In this document: one piece after another, positions 1 through 12,200 of the stretch
Layout: each line of letters opens with the position of its first letter
Numbering within the stretch: position 1 is the first letter of the stretch
Assembly (NCBI RefSeq): GCF_037975245.1
Contig: NC_092566.1
Span: forward strand, 7,172,001-7,236,000
Length of the DNA stretch: 64,000 bases
Direction: 5' to 3'
From: Apostichopus japonicus
Taxonomy: Eukaryota; Echinodermata; Holothuroidea; Aspidochirotida; Stichopodidae
Translations under genes and position numbers: made by a program
Notes under the pieces: generated by a model
Database searches by the model: none
The model's input: the letters and a program-made list of their open reading frames with translations, nothing else
What the model was told of the DNA's origin: nothing

Positions 1-699
1 AAAGCTTTGCACATCCCCTTGCTTTATCAGGAACCAAGTTGTCCAGGCTATCAACAATTCCAGTCAACATCTTCAATCAAGGTGGCGGCACACGAGATGG
101 ATAGCTGTTAAACAGAATAGTATAAGACTCGTACAGTTGTTATTAATATTTTGTCTATAATTGGAGGTTCAAACAAAATGATATACATGTTGGAGCACAC
201 AAATTCTGTAGGTATACCGGCCTATGCAGTTCAGTTCATGAATGTCTTACAGCATTGTCAGTGTCAGGGAATGTTTTTGGGGGGCAAAAAATTGTGCATT
301 CACATTGTATGTACATTAAAGGTATGTTGTATTGGCCCCAGATATGATAAATATTCAAATATGGTTTTGGTCAAAATTCTTGAACTGTTTTAATTAAAAC
401 CTACATTGATTCATAATGGTTGACAAGTTGCCAGCTTTGTTCTAGATCCCCTTGACCACAAGAGTTACTGTGTATTCATTATTTGCTGTTTATCAGCAGA
501 GTGGTAACCAACTTCATTTCAAGAATAAAGATCTACATAATTTCACTCTCCATCTCTTTGTACTTGTGATTATTTCTTGCATTGGTATATACACAGTTTG
601 GAGTCATGAACGAAACATTACATCGAATATTAATCCTACTTTGTAACTTCTGGAGGTTACAACAAACTTGCCTCTGGTACAACTACAATCAGCAAACAT

Positions 700-1130
700 G
701 AAAAAGTCAGTGAACGATAAATTGTCAAAAATAATACACAATCTTGAAAACCTGAATCAAGTCACCACGTAACCTCCTAAGCTCCAGTGTGGGGAGATTC
801 AGCAGCTGTACCGCCTATAAGTATAAGGAACTAATCATGCTAGGAGCCCTCCTCTCGGCCTCTATAATACTTCCTTATCTTTAGCAAAATATGGGTTCCA
901 AGCCTGCACAGCAAACTCCAGATGAGGCCTAACCAACTGCTTATACTCCCTAATATTAAAACTATATCCTCTTTCAGAAAACTGAAGTTCCTCTTGGTCA
1001 TACCTAAAACCATATTACATCTTTTAGCAGCTTCGAGACAATGCTTAGAAGCTTGCAGAGATGAGTCAATGTTATGTAGATACCTCGGTCTCTTTCAACT
1101 AAGACCTACAGTACTGCAAAGACCTCCAGT
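700..1130 (-). pseudogene. Degraded LINE reverse-transcriptase fragment
   Basis: On the minus strand, broken frames read as the C-terminal part of a non-LTR retrotransposon polymerase. At about 715-789 the peptide LNLPTLELRRLRGDLIQVFK matches the conserved 'LPSLExRRxRGDxIxxxK' block of CR1/Jockey-like LINEs. Further 5' on that strand are pieces resembling 'SSLQASKHCLEAAKRCNMVL' and a 'RPHLEFAVQAWNPYFAKDKE' type segment with frame breaks. It is a dead relic lying upstream of the IKK gene. The clade cannot be fixed from this fragment. Confidence 0.6.
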
Positions 1131-1556
1131 AAAACATATATACATGCAAACAGTTTGCATACAGAATGAAAATCTTTGGAAAACTTTTTGGTTCGTTTCC
1201 GTGTACAAACAAGTGTCATTTAATCATGGCACTTGACCTATCGCAAATGTTATGGTAATATTTTGTGCGACAAACAGAATATTTGAGAGGCTGAAGCTAG
1301 AGACCATCATTAGAAACTGCTCATAGCCTAGGTCTCATATTTTCTGGTAGGATGGTGACTTCGAAGTTCGGCCACTTAAGACTTAAAACACCCCAAAACT
1401 AAATCTTCTGGTATAAATCATTTGAAAATATACTTCATATGGTGGGAGAATTTTGTTATAGTACGATACACGGCCAAACTTTCTTTCCTGCAAACTGTTT
1501 TCACGTTGTTTTCCAAGAAGATTCTTCGTGATTGTGGGACTGGTATTTCTTGCTAG

Positions 1557-1832
1557 AGTATTGCGAAGTTCGGACAAGCAACCCACAGAGTGGCGCTGGT
1601 AACAATTGGTGGCGCAGTTGCTCTTTCAGTAATTATAACAGACTTCATAGATCTTCGTCATTTTATTGACAAATATGTAAGTAATTTCTTGCACACGGGT
1701 CATTTTGGAGAGAAAATAACTGTAGCTTCGTACTTTTTGGTGAAATTTGGCTCTTCCTGTAGGTTTTCATGGTGAAAATCGTGTATTTCTTAGGGTGCCC
1801 GAACTTCGCAGTATGGCGAACTTCGCAATACT
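1557..1832. mobile_element. Possible MITE with 16-bp perfect inverted repeats
   Basis: AGTATTGCGAAGTTCG at 1557-1572 is exactly reverse-complemented at 1817-1832, enclosing a 276-bp segment. Related 'gaagttcgg' / 'ccgaacttcgc' motifs also occur at about 1358 and 1799. I saw no clear target duplication and no coding capacity. It could be a short non-autonomous DNA transposon or a simple inverted duplication. Confidence 0.4.
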
Positions 1833-2135
1833 GACTATACTGATCAAGCTGACGCCTAGTAATGTTAGCCCCAACTTGATTCATTACAATCAATAATAAG
1901 TTGGGAGTCTTTACCTAGGTTCTGCTAACGTCCCTTTCCAATCACAGGAACTGCTAGTGTTGTCAACACAGTAATTCCATAGGCCCAGGCTTCCAAAATC
2001 AAACTTAATCAACACACAGATACTGATTCTTTATGCTGCATCATATACATTCTGTGGGCTGCTTCAGTTGCCCATAATACTAGAAATTGAAAGGCCGTTG
2101 CCTAATTCTATCCGGAAGTAGTTAGGTTGCGAACG

Positions 2136-2695
2136 TTAAAGGGACACTCCGGTACCTGAACTTCATTGTTTAACAAAAATTGACGTGAATTTCCAGAATC
2201 CTTAGGTGAAAACCACGTCTAATAGCAATATGTACTTTGAGATACATTGTATATTTTGTAGGATTGCATCAAACAAACAGCCGAGTTAGTGATGTCCAGG
2301 GAATTTGGCCCATACTTCCAAGTATAGTATATGTCACCATGGCAATTGAGTTGAGTATGACTGTTTCTTTTTTCCTTATTTCAAATCGACTGGGGAAAAT
2401 AATATTCTAACAGAAAAATGCATATTATAAAATTCCAAATGTTGGTAACATTGGTAACTCAAATATATATGCCTATCATTCCTATGATAAATTTTATAAT
2501 ACAAAAAATATACCTTCGAAGGACATCTACATTCCACTTCATGACATCACAGAACACCTGTATGGTCCACATGTAGAAAGGACGGATTTATCTTGTATTC
2601 AAACAGTTCATCATAACTATAGTTAGGAACAATACATTGGGACGGGCTTTTCGACTGTCAATCCGTTTTTCTTAGACATAGAAGTACCCCTTTAA
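2136..2695. mobile_element. TTAA-flanked non-autonomous DNA transposon
   Basis: A 560-bp segment is bounded by TTAA at 2136-2139 and 2692-2695. The left end reads TTAAAGGGACACTCC and the reverse complement of the right end reads TTAAAGGGGTACTTC, so the termini match over the first nine bases and then imperfectly. TTAA target duplication with such ends is typical of piggyBac- or Kolobok-type MITEs. No open frame. Confidence 0.6.
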
Positions 2696-3203
2696 GTGCC
2701 AACTTTGGAAATTCCCTAAATGTAAGTTATATCGAATACGTTTCCATAATATATACAAGTAAATATATATATGTAAAAGTTATCTTTCATTTTCTCACTT
2801 ATAAGTCCTATAACGTTCATAAATTATAATTTTACAGAACATTAAATGAATTATCGCTTGCGTTAAATGCAATATTCTTATTTTTGTTATCATTTTTAAA
2901 GTACATTGTATGTGATCTTGAATAGCAGAACTCGACTACAGAAGACTACTTCGACACAACACACATACGCACACGCAAATTGGTAGTTGAATGTCAAACA
3001 GGTCTTCACCAGAGCTGAGGTAATATATTGAACTACTGTGTGCGATAGGCTGTCTGGAGCAAAGGGAACTTCCAGTGAATCTACTATGTTGCAACTCCAA
3101 AATTTACCGTGATATTCTCATCCAACTTAGTCGCAGAAAAGCTTAGTAACCTAGGCTAGAACCTCATTCCGATAATTCTTCCAAAGACGGCGCCTTAGTT
3201 AGG

Positions 3204-3209
3204 ATGGCG
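3204..3209 (+). CDS. IKK: IKK candidate exon 1 (start codon)
   Basis: The exon at 11038 opens in phase 0 behind an acceptor and has an in-frame stop within the acceptor, so the start codon must lie upstream. ATGGCG at 3204-3209 has A at -3 and G at +4 and is followed at once by a strong donor, gtaagt. It would give [13 protein letters not shown] and put the activation serines at 175/179, one short of human IKK-alpha. The 7.8-kb first intron is plausible, but another tiny exon cannot be excluded. Confidence 0.45.
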
Positions 3210-6200
3210 GTAAGTCAAGTGAAGAAAAAACTTACAATATTAAGTCATACGACTTGAAATTTAAATTATGCTACTCATTTTCATAACTAGATCACAACGG
3301 AACACTCCAAGTACAGTATCTCATTCTTAGGCCTTGCGTATTGCCTACAGTACCTACAGTTAATACTAGCCTAACGTAAACTGTCGCCACTGTAGTATGT
3401 TAATATCCTACTACAACAAACTGAAATAATATCTTCTGTCCATATTGGCACAGGAATACTTAGATCTTTCAGGGAAACATTTAACTAGAATTCTTGTAAA
3501 GAAAGCTTTGAAACAGTTACCATATACATAAAATTTACTTAGGCCTACATTATTTTGCATTTAAATTGGCTACAGCTTAGGGCAATACAATATGTAAGGA
3601 GAACATTTGACTGGAATCCCATTTGACTTTAGTTGCTGCCACAAAGTCACCGCCCCATCTAAACTGTGATTAGCCTACTGTGTTTTTCATGGATATTCTT
3701 ACATAAATTGTACCAGTAACATCAGGAACCAATTTGAAACAGGTTCATAAAAAGACTTGTAATGTTCAACTAATGACCTCATTTGTTCTGCTAATGCATT
3801 GTGGTAGTGCCAGTGGATAATATTTTCTTGTAAAGGTACATGGGAAGCAATATACCATATTCTACCAATTAATGTTGCTAAAGCAAGGTGGTAAACTTAA
3901 AATTCAGTGGCAACTTTATAACAGTTTATGTTAGGTCTAGGCTAGGATCACACTAAGTGAAACATACATCCTCTTCGGTCTTGAACAGGGGATCATGTTG
4001 ACCGATTATACCCCAAAAAAAAGCATCCTACATGGAAACCCATCCATATCAACTCAAAACAAACTAATCCTTTGGAAATGGATTAATGAAGAATCTTTGA
4101 ACTTTCCAGTGATCATCAAGTCTGTTTTTGAGTGTGTGAAGAGTCAGCACAAAGACAACTATCTCTGAAAGACCGTTCCACACATTAAACAAGTGCTTTC
4201 AAAGAGAAGAACTTAAGACCTAGTGTGGTATTACATTTTTTTTACAGACATACCCAACTAAAACGGGATGTCAGCAATGACATAAATCCCATGGGTATTA
4301 GTGCCAACTCTTTCTTTTGTAGTTGATTAATTGCATAGCTCTACGCGCGATTATTCGGTTACAGTTATGACGTCATCACTGTAATTTTTATATTGCAGAA
4401 AAACAGTGGAAACATATCTTTCTCCATGGTGCACTGTCTTTGTTTGTTCTTTCGTGTCTTAACGTGTGGTGTCTTAAGCATGTTAAAACATCTACCAAAC
4501 AAAAACTGTGAACAACTTTCAATCTACAACATTCCTTAAAATCCTTCATAGTAAAATCAAAAACTTTCAAATGAATCTACTACTAGGCTACTACAACTAC
4601 TGTACTAGCACCAATAAAAGCAACTTGCAAACAATGAATAGATGTAACACCTTGTAATGTGATGATTAGTATGCAAGAGTTTCCTATAGAAGGACGTTCT
4701 AGGCTAGGCTCTAGCCTAGCGCGATAGCAGGCACATATTTTTCACATTGAAATAAAACTCTAGTACTACACAATCGATCTGACATATGATTAATGTGAAC
4801 CAGGCCAGTAATGAAGTAATAAAATTGTAAACATGTTTGAAGAAATGATGACAAATACTTTATGCAAATCATTAAGGATTAATAATTTATGAATTGACAA
4901 TTATGCGCAATAATCAAACTGCTAGGACTGGATGTTGCAATGCAGAACAATTGTATTACGGCAAGTAAATACATGAAACTGGAGCAGGTGCTTGCCGATT
5001 TTTAACACAGCACAGTTCTAGTGCAGCATTGTGAGAACCTGTACTTTTGCGATATTTACTGACAAACTGCTTTAGTGTTGTTTTTGATAGGTTAGGCTAT
5101 TTTCAAAAGCAGCTTATAATGTGTAGTGCTAGCTTGTAGTCGAAAAATAGCAAGTTAGGTTTTGAGCACGATTAATCAAACTTCCAAAGTGTAATCGCGA
5201 CTACTGGCGATTAATGGAGTACGACTATCAGCACTAATGGGTATAGGTCTCAATCATATCTCCCCTGTTTAGCCTATGAACAAGAGATGGTAGGCCAAGC
5301 CTTCTCAGTTTGACATCATAACGAGTGTTAGAGCTCAGTGGTCAACGCCGATGCCTTTCAATCATAAGGTCCCGAGTTGGAATCACTCCAAGATTAATGT
5401 ATGTCGACCAGTTACAGATTTGTTGACAATTTAAAATTCATAATCATGGACGTTAAATATGAATCTAAGAGACTGACTTCGGTCAGCTTGCCGCTTTGAT
5501 AAGCCGATGAGGCTTCTTCGCGAGTTCCTGCTTGCAGGAGGATCTAAAATACAAACATACATGTATAGTCTAGAGGTCTTTAAAGTCTGTCACAAGTTTG
5601 ATGTCCATCCTTTGAACAGCTAAAAGCATATTCACCTGCCTTGCAAAATGTTGGTAGAAAACACCATTGCAGTACTCAAGATAAGGTCTCACAAGGGATT
5701 TCAATACAGTATAATTAGTGTCTCCTGGGTGAGTGTAATGAATGACCTATGAATATGGTCAGGGTCTTGTTTGCTGTGTTGAATTGCGTCTCAGTATGGA
5801 TAACAATCTTAAACTTATCATCAACCATGATTCCAAGATCCATTTCCTCAGAAACTGCTTCCAGAAGGGTAATTATCCTAATGGTAATCCAGCTGTGCAC
5901 TGGTTAATTATTTTCTCCCTAGATGCATAACTTTGCATATATTTATTTTGAAGTACATTTGCCAAACTCTTGCCCAATCTTGGAGTCTTTGAAGGTCTTT
6001 TCGGAGGCTATCGTAGTCATATATATAATACATGTTGGCATTATCAGTTGAATGATACAATGAACAGCTTCAGGAATGTCATGAATGAAAAGTCGATGAA
6101 TAGTAGTGGCCCAATGACACTTCCCCAATGAACTCCAGACTTTATTCCTTTCCGTGTAGACAAGTTCCCCCTTTATAACCACTCATTGTCTTCTACATAT

Positions 6201-9200
6201 CAGGAAATCATTAAACAATCCCCGGACATTTCCTACAATGTTGTAGCATGTAATCTTTTCCCAAAAGGTGGAAGGTGTGGAACACAGTTTATCAAATGCT
6301 TTGGAAGACTCCAAAGTAAATATAGTATCAACTATCAAGACAATGACTTCTAATCAATAATATTAGTCCATAAATCTAAGCTTAGATCTGAGTAACTGTG
6401 TAGCACAAGATCTCCCTGGAATGAATAAGGAGAATAAGGGTAAAAGCATATGATTTGCATCCATAAACTCCATTACATGAACATCAGTTTACACACCACA
6501 CTAGTTAAAGCTAGCAGGCCTATAGTTGGACTTATCAGACTTCTTACCCTTTTTGAACATTGCACTGATTTACAAATCCTTCCATCTATTTGGTAATTAT
6601 GCATAATAAAACTGCATTATAATTGATAGCAACTTATTCACTCCATGAAAAGGTAGACTGTACTGTTATAATTATGTAATGTACAGTAGTCTCATTTATC
6701 CAGTCAATTTCAGGAATGTTGAAATCTCCACCGATCAAAATATGAGAAAAACGCTTTACTGTACATGACAGACTCACCTCAAACTGGATTCAAGATTAAT
6801 TAGCATAGTTATTGACAAGGTCACAGTTTTTTTTTTGTGGGGGGGGGGGACCTGTACAGTACAGCCAATGAGAAGATTGTCAGTGTTTCGTAGCATTACT
6901 TTGTACCCAGCAAAGGCTCTCGTCAAAGACAATAAGCTCATACAAATCAACATGATTTTCCTCTAAAATGGTAAGCAGTGTAAACAAGAATGCCTCTCTT
7001 GCAGATGTTAGCATAAAAAATAAGTAGGTGGTATACACCAACCTAGCTACACCTAGATTTATATTTGGCTTAGCTTCGGGTATTAATCGAGAACAAATCC
7101 CAGAACGTAAAGACATTTGTTTTACATCTATAGGCCTAATTAGTAAACTTGTTGAGTCACCACTGTCATAAATTCATCACCTACAGTATTAAACCATAGA
7201 TCATGAACAGTAAATGTCCGAGTATGCCATATGGAATATTACTTCCCTTTATTTTGTCCACAAAGTTACAAGTTGTGCATCAGCCAACCTTTACATTTTG
7301 CTATTGTATGAATGAAGTAGAGATTTCCAGTTATTAGCTTGCACAAAAAACAAAAACAAAATTGGACAAAACCTTTCAGCCAAGTTTTCCAGACATTTGC
7401 AAACAGGAGATCATAAGTTGAAAGTTACTGGGATTTTCTTTGAGCTATTTCAAACTGATAAATTTCTAATGTTTGCTGGTACAAAATTTAGTGCAAGAAT
7501 GTCCATGAAAAAAATTGAAATCACAGTTTTAGATGGGTTGGGAACTTTATGACTGCACCTACTGTAACAGTAAATGTCCTCCATACACTTTGTATACTGT
7601 AGGCAGCCTGAGCTATAGCCTATTGTAGCCAGTAACACTGAGAAACGTTTTAAGCATTTAACAATTGTGCGCCATAAGGCAGGTGAAATTTTAAGTAAGT
7701 GCAGGTAAGTTTGAACTGTATCGGTTACATACATGTGAACTTGTGTGAAATTATCACTGTAGAATATGCTGGTAGGGATTGGGAAGTGACACAAGGAGAC
7801 TAAATCAAACCCCGAATCCATTCTCTAGGTTAAATGCAACAATGTAAGTTTAACTCATCTCTACTGGCAGACTTGTAACATGTGAAATTAGAATCAAATG
7901 ATTAAATGCAAATGAAGGTAAAACAAAATTACATATAATTTGCTCCTTGGAGACCCTTAATTATCCCGTAATTCCTTATTTCCCAGTCGCCCATCCCATT
8001 TTCTTCGTCCACGCCCTGCACGGTGGTATGTCACCAATAACACAAACCATGCCATGGTTTGTACGCTCACGAAAGGCAAGAACGCAATATTAAGGGGAGG
8101 AGTCTACTAACATTATTAATTATGAAATCTACATAAATACCTTCTTCCCGCCTCTCGCAGAAATGAATTGGTTTTTAAATTTGTGGTTTTAAAGTAAGAC
8201 GAATACCAGCCTGCTGTGCTTTCTATCGATCTGTTTTATAAGAAAAACTAAAACCAATATTACATCATACCGTACTTCCCCATTGGAGAAACAGTGTGAC
8301 ATCTGGACGACACAAAACAGGCCAAGTTATTTTAAAGTCAATTAACCAAGGTACGAGAGTTGATGAAAGTAACTTAACAAGGAAAGGCGTTAAAAAGTGA
8401 GAAGGTTTAATAAGAAATCAGAAAGAATAATAAAAAGAGAGATGGAATATCATTAGACCAAAATACAACAATTCTAAGCAGTAAACACCCTGGTTGTACA
8501 TTATTCTATGCAATAGTGTGAAACTACTGTAGTGGTAACTTAAAGACTGCTACAGTATGTGCAGTCAAAAGGTCACAGAGCGCTTTTTTTAAACTAACGA
8601 CTCTATTTTAAAGGCTGTCTTACACTATCTTAGAAGAATGTTTGCTTTAAAATTTCCCTAAAACATATTTCTTATTATTCCTGTAACAATATTAACAAAA
8701 GGAACAACTAGAGGTCATTAACAGGTTAGTACTGAACATGTTGAACTATTGACTTTACCCAAAACAGGAACCAGATGATGTCACAGCTAGATCATGTAAA
8801 TAGTTGCAAATTGTAACATACTGTACTGTATGCATTAAAGCAGGCTAGCACACTGTGAACCAAAAATTGGCATCGCCAAAAATATTGCTGATGCTAAGTG
8901 CCAATTGGAATTCTTCATGTGTTTGATCAGAAATTCAATGTGGTTTCTGATTTTTTATCCTGAAAGTTAAACTGTTATCTTGGCGCTAGTAAAAGAATGA
9001 TTTAGAACAAATTTCTGTGATAGGTAAGCTAAGAACGACACAAAATATTAGTGGCAAGTTCTTTGTCACAATTAGTTTGAAATATTTTGTTTTGAGATTT
9101 CAAATTGCCTAAGAATATCAAATTAAGGTTTTTCCTAGCCATAAAAGTATTTCATCCCCTGGAAATTTTTAATGATGAAATCGCAGTTGTTTAATCAGTG

Positions 9201-12200
9201 CGTTTTCGAATGTACAGCCACTTCCCACAATTCATAGTATTTGTAATTGCAATAATGAAGTCACTGTATTGTCTACTTGTCTGCCCGATACAGGTTGTAT
9301 CACCCATTTTCTGGCATTTTGTCAAATAATGATTTTGAAAATTGTGAAATTTTTGAAGTTCCATACTGTACATCATTTCAAGATTCACATGATATAGCAT
9401 GCCAGTTTCTTTGTTTACATGTTACATTGAATTGTTTTTGGGAAATCACTTTGTCTATCAGCTAGCAGCAGCTTTTGCAATTTATATCTTAAATAATCTG
9501 ACTTTAATTGAGCTGTTTCTTTGTTTTCTTGTTGGCTGAGTGTGATTGAAATTTCAGTAAATGTTTTATATACTGTAGGTATCATATTTTTTGTTTGGTG
9601 GTAATGAGATTGTGACCATAAAAGCAAATTGACGATTTGCAAATTAAAGGCATTGAAGACTCGCCCCCAAACCGCGTGCGACCATCTCAAAAAGTTAACT
9701 TTTTGTTGCTTGCAAGTGACGTTTTGTTCGTGTCGCTACAAAATGCAGACAGTAATGAAACGTGATACCTTGTTTTCTTTAGCTGGACCTGAGATTTCCA
9801 TCGCTGTATCGTTTATACACTGTGCTGTGGGTATTGACCGCAGCTGTACGTACTGACTGTACACTAGTGTCTAATTACTGACGGTAGCAAGCTGTGTGTG
9901 TATTTTCTGAGATCGATGGTGGTGTCTAACACTTCTTTTACACCTCATTCCAAACTAGGGTCAGATTACCGGCATTAGACGTTTCTTTTTGCGCGAGTCT
10001 TCACACCCTTTAAGCAGGACTGACAGTGCTGAATAAATACATTTATGGGTTCCAAGAAAAATGTAGTGTTCATTGTAAATGATTTAGTATGGATCTGTAT
10101 CTGAAGATCTTGAGAACGGCTGTTAGGTCTACTCCTCAAACTAACCATCAACCTACAATACATGTAGGCAGTATGACATAGCTCATACTGTTCACAGTTT
10201 AATAACACTTACATATATACAGTATGCTAGGATAATAAACATTCACATGCTAGCCTACTAAACACACGTAACATGCTAGCCTATTGAACACACATCATTT
10301 ATGCTACCCTACTAAACTAGGTTCAATGGAATGTTAACAGTGTTGACACTAAAACCAATGCCATCATTGGGGATTGTCAGGAGCTTACATATAGATGAAG
10401 CATTTGCAAAACTCGATCTCCATGACAGGAAATAAATGATCTAATTAATGGGAAACATAAACAATTGAAGCGTTAGTGGGTTTTTTTATGTTGTATGTAG
10501 ACTTGGGTCACTTGGTCAAGTCTTCAGCCACATGTGTGAAGAAATATTTTAATATGTGTAATATATCATCTCCTAAAAATATTAAGATAGCTGTTTTGGG
10601 GGCAGGTTGTTGAAATGAGAGTTGACATAAGACCATTTATGATAGTTTGGTTTCTGCCTGCATCTTTTATAAGCAATGTACAGTATTAAACTCAGGGTGA
10701 ACCTTGCTTTGATATCCTTCGGTACTTGTACATGATTATGCAGGAAGCTCAAAGACATGCTGTTTTGATCGTTGAAGTTGTACCGCAGTGAAACATCAGA
10801 CAACTTACAAGCAGGTTGACTGTACATAATTAATTAATGACAGGCAATGTTGTCCATTGCAATTGCTTGCACTAGCTATGTTATATTCACAGATTGGAGT
10901 TTTTAGCACAACTGATATTGGTTCTAGGTAGCTCATTGCACATTCAACATCCAGAAGGAATGTTCTGTAAATTTTATCTAAATGTACAGTATTCTCTGAG
11001 CTTTGTTCTCTCATGAAATCTTTTGTCTTTAACTTAGAACTCCTCGGCAAGGCCATCAGATGAGGAATGGGAGAAAGGAAGACGCCTTGGTTCAGGAACA
11101 TTTGGATTGGTAGTCTTATGGACGAATAAGGTAAAGGATGCATGTATATGTATATACTGTATATATATATATATATATAAATATATAACAAATTTATTTT
11201 GATACCGTTCATGGTACATGTATACACCATTTACAATGTTGAAAAGTTTTTAAGTTCTGAAGTATTTATCTCAACGTTTTAGAACTAATAATACATGACA
11301 TACTACTAATAAACATCAGACATCCATTGATAATTAAAGTGGCTGAACTATTTTTAAAAGTCCATAGCAAAGGTCATAACCTCATGATCAGCTCCACACA
11401 CAGCAAAACCCCAACAGAAGAATGTACTATCACAAGTCATATTGATCTGTCACCTTTTGACCTGTTCCGGATTCTTTATACTTACAATAGATGCATACAG
11501 TACTGTAGGTCTCGCATAAAGGGTATTTACAATGCACAAAATATATGCAGCTTTATCTAGAACAAATGTTGGTTTAGTTTCATTTGTGGGTACTATGAAG
11601 TATGTTAGTTTAAAGTATGAATTTATTTACAAGACTTCATTGCAGGAGTTTAACTAAATAACAATTCCTAAAATGATGGATAACTCTTTCTGTTTGATAG
11701 TATTAAACAATGAAAGCCTGTACTGAGAAGGTTGTACACGTAGTGTTATTCTTCTTTATCAATATACTCAGTTTTAAATTATCTAAATTGCAACAAGGTA
11801 TATATGCTTTGTTCACACATAATAGGGTACTAGCCCTCAATCTAAACGACAAGATTTGTGTGGTGGCAATCATTTGGCTGGTCCTAAACTTACAAATATC
11901 AGTTCTAACAATGATCCGATTGTACAGGAAAATTTCCACCATTGTCCAACAACTTTAACTTTTCATTTGCCACCCTGCTTTCAAAGTTAATTCCTTACTC
12001 TTCTAGGTGCCATACTGTACTTGCAGTTCAGAAACAACAGATTCCATGTAACTCTGTCTTTATTCACCCCGCCTAATGGTGTCAACACTGCTTCATGCAT
12101 TGTGTCACCACTGTATCATGGTGTCAACACAGCATCATGGTGTCACCACTGCATCATGTTGTTACTACTGTACCATGGTTTCAACACAGCATCATGGTGT

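Larger units (their letters stand above)
4064..6600 (-). pseudogene. LINE reverse-transcriptase relic, interrupted by two insertions
   Basis: Reading the minus strand from 6600 down: [19 protein letters not shown] (fingers block of non-LTR RTs), [14 protein letters not shown], a segment ending [13 protein letters not shown] where the FADD box should follow but is mutated, then [16 protein letters not shown] at about 5835-5865. The frame resumes beyond a SINE at about 5225-5300 with [19 protein letters not shown], and again at 4064-4297 with [26 protein letters not shown] and a terminal stop at 4064. Stops and frameshifts throughout show it is dead. It lies in the proposed first intron of IKK. 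Confidence 0.75.

Noticed and set aside
10805-11230. 141-codon minus-strand frame over IKK exon 2
   Set aside because: Antisense to a confirmed kinase exon and its TA microsatellite; Tyr/Ile run is low complexity.
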